Positions 60,651 through 64,000 of a DNA stretch of 64,000 nt are shown in pieces. How positions within the stretch are numbered: position 1 is the first letter of the stretch; each line of letters starts with the position of its first letter. The notes beneath the pieces were generated by a model that was not told where the DNA came from, ran no database searches, and saw only the letters and a program-made list of their open reading frames with translations. Origin of the DNA: an uncultured Thermoguttaceae bacterium (GTDB lineage: Bacteria; Planctomycetota; Planctomycetia; Pirellulales; Thermoguttaceae); the NCBI GenBank assembly GCA_937951625.1, contig CALFBP010000018.1, forward strand, positions 1 to 64,000, given 5' to 3'. Made by a program: the position numbers and the translations under genes.

Positions 60651-61781
60651 TTACCTACCATTCATCTTGCGGAGAGCGTCTTTGGCGGCCTGCATTTCGT
60701 GGAAGGCGGCCATGGTTTCCGCGGGCCTTTGCAAGTCGTTGGTTTCTCCCTTCGACATCTGGCTCGGCGTCGAGGCGCCGGACGCAGCTTTCGCTTCCCC
60801 TTCGTCAATAAGCGACTTGGTGATGGCGCCGCCGGATCGAGTCCGCGGCATGGTCAGCGCCAAATTGTTTTCCTCGATTTGACAATGAATGGCGGCGCCG
60901 ATCACCTTTGTAGGAGTCTCACCAGGCCGTTTGGCGCTTTCGGAAAGGAACCGTTCCCAAGCGGTGGCGGGAATGGGCAACCCCAAGGGCCGTTGCGGCT
61001 TCGCTTGTTGCGTTAATTTGTCGAGATACGCTTGTTGTTTCTTGGCAAACAGCGCGGCGCAGCGGCGAGCCTCCCCATCCTCGCGTTTGTACAGCCCCAC
61101 GCTCAGCAGGCCCGCGCCGCAAGGGACCTCCGCATCGAGTAAGCCCGCCAAGCCTCGTTTGATCCCCTTCGCCTTGCAGCGCACGATCACCGCATCGGCC
61201 CGCCAACCCAGCGGGACTTCGAACAAGCAGGCGAATTCCCGTTGCTTTTGCAAGGTATCCTGAGTGGACCTTCGCAGCTCGAAATAGACGCCGTAACCGC
61301 GCTCGATCGTCCCAGCGGCAAGCAACAAATGTTTCGGAGCGAGGAGGTTGAACTGGGCGTGCGAGGCCTCCAGGTCGCCTTTCAACTGCCCATCCCCCTT
61401 GCCTGGTAGAATCAAGTAACGAAAACTGATCTCCCCGTGATGGCTGCTGTTCTGGATGGCGATCGTGCCGTTGACCACGTCCGTGGCGACTTCGGCATTG
61501 GGCAAGAAGTGGACCACGGGCATTTGCTGTTCCGTGGAAATCTCGTAGTGCAGGCGTGTGAGATCCTTTTCCTCGCCTGCCAGAAGCTTTGGCGAAATCT
61601 TGAACACGGCCTCAATGATTTCGCGCTGATAGGCTTGGCGGAAGCCTTGGGGGGTCACATCGCGACATTCCGTGGTGAGCGGCACGTCAAACACCACGAC
61701 GGGGACTTCCGCTCGACTGGCCACCCCACCCAGGACCACCGCGGCCGCAACAACCCCGTTCCTCAGGCCTGTGAATGCCAT
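60651..61781 (-). CDS. Secreted protein of unknown function (376 aa)
   Basis: ATG 61781 with GGGAGGAG 6 bases upstream, followed by a signal peptide (NGVVAAAVVLGGVASRAE). The mature part contains many mixed beta/alpha segments ('VPVVVFDVPLTTECRDV', 'YGVYFELRRSTQDTLQKQ', 'AIVRCKAKGIKRGLAGLL' type) with scattered Cys and no domain I recognise. The last ~45 residues are charged and flexible. Likely periplasmic. It is a planctomycete-type unknown. Confidence 0.7.
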   Translation of the reverse strand: MAFTGLRNGVVAAAVVLGGVASRAEVPVVVFDVPLTTECRDVTPQGFRQAYQREIIEAVFKISPKLLAGEEKDLTRLHYEISTEQQMPVVHFLPNAEVATDVVNGTIAIQNSSHHGEISFRYLILPGKGDGQLKGDLEASHAQFNLLAPKHLLLAAGTIERGYGVYFELRRSTQDTLQKQREFACLFEVPLGWRADAVIVRCKAKGIKRGLAGLLDAEVPCGAGLLSVGLYKREDGEARRCAALFAKKQQAYLDKLTQQAKPQRPLGLPIPATAWERFLSESAKRPGETPTKVIGAAIHCQIEENNLALTMPRTRSGGAITKSLIDEGEAKAASGASTPSQMSKGETNDLQRPAETMAAFHEMQAAKDALRKMNGR

Positions 61782-62001
61782 GGGCTCCTCCCTGATTGCT
61801 GAGAGCGGACGTAGTATAGACAAATTATGCGATTTAGGACAAGTCGGATCAGTCTTCACGCAAGCGTCAAGGCGATGCTTTGCGCGGCGACGGAACAAGC
61901 ACGTTTTCCGACCGGCGATGGGCGAAAAATAAACTCAACCCCCGTTTGGAAACGCCGGCTTTCTCGGACCTGCGCGCTGAGTAGCCCTCGAAAACCACCA
62001 G

Positions 62002-64000
62002 CTACCCCTTGGCTTCGGCCTCGAAGATGCGATCGAAGCGGGCGCGGGTCTCGCCGGTGAATCGCTCGAAATCCGCCAGAACGGCCTCACTATTCGGGGC
62101 GTGGAGCAGGTGAGCCAGTTTGGCCAGCTCGGTGGGATCGTCGGGCAGTCGAGCTCGGGCAGTGGAGTTCATCAGGCGCAATCGGCCCTCGACGGTACGG
62201 AGAAAGCGGTAACTTCGGGCGAGGAAATCGGCATCGTTTTGCGGCAGGGCCTCGACTTGAACGAGCGCCTCCAGTGCGGCCAGCGTATTGGGAATGCGGA
62301 CGCGGGGGTGGCGACGACCATGCTTCAACTGAAGCATCTGCACTAAGAACTCGATGTCCACGATCCCGCCCGGTCCGAGTTTCAGATTGGCCGACACGCC
62401 GGACGCTCCCGAGGCTTGACCCGCTGCGGCCGCGCTCTCTTCCATGCGAAGCCGCATGTGCCGAATTTCCCTGGCTTGCTCCGGACGCCAAGGGTGATCG
62501 AACGCCGCACGATGGATGATCCGCATGACAAGCTTGGCCATCCGCGGCGAACCGTAGACGACGCGGGCCTTGCACAATGCCTGGCGTTCCCAAAGCTGTC
62601 CGCTGCCCGAGGCGAAGTAACGCGCGAATTCTTCCAAAGAAGTTGCCAGCGCGCCGCTCTTGCCCGTGGGACGCAATCGGGCATCGATCTCATACAGCCG
62701 GCCCATCGCGCTGAGGCGGCTTGTGGTCTTGATGATCCGCTGGCCCAACTCGCTGAAGAAATGCTGGTTCGAAGTCGTTTGGTTTCGGGGTGCGAACCGG
62801 GTGGGAACGGTCGGGCCGTCGGCTTCGAAGAGAAATACGATGTCCAGGTCGCTGTGGTAGTTCATTTCCCGACCGCCAAACTTCCCCATGCCCACGATGG
62901 CCACCTCGCAGGGTTGCCCCTTGCGGGGCCCTTCGCCCACGGTCGGGATGCCGTACTTGGCGACGAGACGGTCGTATTCGCGGGTAGCGATCTGGGCCAG
63001 GCATACTTCGGCGATGTCCGACAACACGCCGGTCACGGCCGACACGTCCTCCTTACCCAAAATGTCGCGCACGCCCACGCAAAGCTGCTGGTCGTGCTTG
63101 AAACTGTGGAGGATCGGCTCCAAGTCCTCGGCTGCTCGACATAACTCGGCCAGCCGCTCTTCCAACCATTCCCGCGTCGGAAGCTTGTCCAACACGAGGC
63201 TGTCCATGAGGCTGTCGATCATGCCCGGGTTGCTGATGAGAATCCCAGACAAATACGAACTGTAGGCACAGACCTCCACACACAATTTGAGCGAGGGCGG
63301 ATTGAAACTGAACAACTCCCAAAGCACCGTTTTGCCGCCCAACGAATCGCTCACCTGATTGAGGTTCACGAGGGTGAAGTCGGGATCGGGCGTGGCGGCA
63401 ATCGCCGCAAGAAGCTCTGGGGCGATGGCCGCCAAAAAGTGCCGGCAACGCCGCGTGGAGAGGAAGCGGATTTTTTCTTCCCCCAAGGCCATGAGGTTGC
63501 GGTAGGCCTGCTTCACGTCGCGGAAGCGATACTTGCCAAGCACTTCGACGATCCGGTCCTCGGGCGGAGAAGGGTCGAGCACCAGGTCCGACTCGGCGTG
63601 GCTGGTGTTGTCCTCGCCGAAGGCGTCGTGCAGCAAGTGATTGAGAATCTTGCGGTTCAGGTCCGTCGTGGTCTGGTAATCGGCCAGGAAGGCGGTTAAG
63701 GCTGGCCGATCTGGCGTATCCATGTAGCCCAAACGCAGGGCTAGCTTGCGGAGTTCCGCGGGTTGCTCGGGGAGGAGGTGGGTTTGAAGATCGAAAAGGA
63801 TTTGCAGGCGGTGTTCGACTTTGCGGAGAAATTGATAATTCCGTTCCAAGATCGTCCGCTCCTGATTATTCAGACAGCCGGCCGCCTCCAGCCGTACGAT
63901 GGCCTCCAAGGTATTCGCAGTCCGCACGCCCGGCAAATCTCCCCCGTTGAGCAATTGGAGGAATTGGATCACGAACTCGATGTCACGGATTCCACCGTGG
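62002..64000 (-). CDS. glnE: Bifunctional glutamine synthetase adenylyltransferase/deadenylylase (N-terminus beyond window)
   Basis: The frame is open to the right edge, beginning 'HGGIRDIEFVIQFLQLL', so the N-terminal end is missing and ~666 codons remain. The first nucleotidyltransferase lobe ends in the visible N-terminal part. The second lobe has 'VAIVGMGKFGGREMNYHSDL' and 'DIVFLFEADG' with the catalytic Asp pair, and 'KLGPGGIVDIEFLVQMLQL'. GlnE adenylylates and deadenylylates glutamine synthetase in response to PII and glutamine. The length of the visible part and both GGI(R/V)(D)IEF boxes fit the family. No glnA or glnB is near in the window. Confidence 0.94.
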   Translation of the reverse strand, partial: HGGIRDIEFVIQFLQLLNGGDLPGVRTANTLEAIVRLEAAGCLNNQERTILERNYQFLRKVEHRLQILFDLQTHLLPEQPAELRKLALRLGYMDTPDRPALTAFLADYQTTTDLNRKILNHLLHDAFGEDNTSHAESDLVLDPSPPEDRIVEVLGKYRFRDVKQAYRNLMALGEEKIRFLSTRRCRHFLAAIAPELLAAIAATPDPDFTLVNLNQVSDSLGGKTVLWELFSFNPPSLKLCVEVCAYSSYLSGILISNPGMIDSLMDSLVLDKLPTREWLEERLAELCRAAEDLEPILHSFKHDQQLCVGVRDILGKEDVSAVTGVLSDIAEVCLAQIATREYDRLVAKYGIPTVGEGPRKGQPCEVAIVGMGKFGGREMNYHSDLDIVFLFEADGPTVPTRFAPRNQTTSNQHFFSELGQRIIKTTSRLSAMGRLYEIDARLRPTGKSGALATSLEEFARYFASGSGQLWERQALCKARVVYGSPRMAKLVMRIIHRAAFDHPWRPEQAREIRHMRLRMEESAAAAGQASGASGVSANLKLGPGGIVDIEFLVQMLQLKHGRRHPRVRIPNTLAALEALVQVEALPQNDADFLARSYRFLRTVEGRLRLMNSTARARLPDDPTELAKLAHLLHAPNSEAVLADFERFTGETRARFDRIFEAEAKG

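Noticed and set aside
1-64000. CRISPR array, rRNA operon, complete prophage or transposon
   Set aside because: I looked for regularly spaced repeats, rRNA-like sequence, and transposase or capsid motifs and found none.

Overview
The window looks like a chromosomal segment of a planctomycete, most likely of the Pirellulales type. I infer this from several features: a large secreted repeat protein with the N-terminal signature 'RLRLEGCEERRLL', which is close to the LEPR-type motif of planctomycete surface proteins; a secretin with a very long TPR region; NfeD/FloA and DUF58/DUF4129 clusters; an ECF sigma/anti-sigma pair; many lineage-specific secreted proteins; high G+C; and integrase-tail wording typical of planctomycete elements. 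No ribosomal or marker gene is present, so genus is not assigned.

Layout. 1-6.1 kb (minus strand) holds envelope proteins: a TPR protein cut by the left edge, a lipoprotein, a BON-domain protein, a small membrane protein and a thioredoxin-fold protein with three EF-hand-like loops. A tRNA-Ile(GAT) at 6.5 kb is followed by a 2.6 kb decayed integrative element. The element carries a DUF433/DUF5615 toxin-antitoxin pair and is closed at 9.2 kb by a fossil copy of the tRNA 3' half. 10-15 kb is the NfeD-like/NfeD/FloA membrane-microdomain cluster behind a good sigma70-type promoter, followed by a beta-hydroxyacid dehydrogenase.

16-21.6 kb contains a 29-codon membrane peptide, two tandem paralogous Cys-rich proteins in an operon with an HpcH/HpaI aldolase, a Gfo/Idh/MocA oxidoreductase and a class-III aminotransferase. 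21.7-30 kb has an M16 peptidase and a vWA-DUF58-DUF4129 cluster. 30-35 kb (minus) is an ECF sigma / anti-sigma / DUF3106-like operon and a VIT-vWA secreted protein. 36-39 kb has a corrinoid protein, an unusual methylenetetrahydrofolate reductase with a C-terminal cysteine cluster, and thymidylate kinase.

39-48 kb has the secretin and a 1237-aa protein of about 15 tandem beta-type repeats. 48-51 kb has a left-handed beta-helix acetyltransferase, MoeA and a 2-Cys peroxiredoxin. 51-58 kb is one efflux operon on the minus strand: two FtsX/MacB-type permeases, an OB-like lipoprotein, a membrane-fusion protein, an ATPase and a TolC-type outer-membrane protein. 59-64 kb has a sulfotransferase, a secreted protein of unknown function and glnE, which is cut by the right edge.

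I see no CRISPR array, rRNA, complete transposon or obvious defence system beyond the toxin-antitoxin pair. The least conventional parts are the tRNA-Ile micro-island, the tandem CxHC paralogues beside the aldolase, the NfeD protein whose protease-like domains lack the usual serine, the higher-order repeat protein with its duplicated leader element, and the twin palindromes in front of the folate enzyme. Every promoter, operator and terminator here was read by eye, and all start sites are chosen by eye from ribosome-binding sites and homology expectations.
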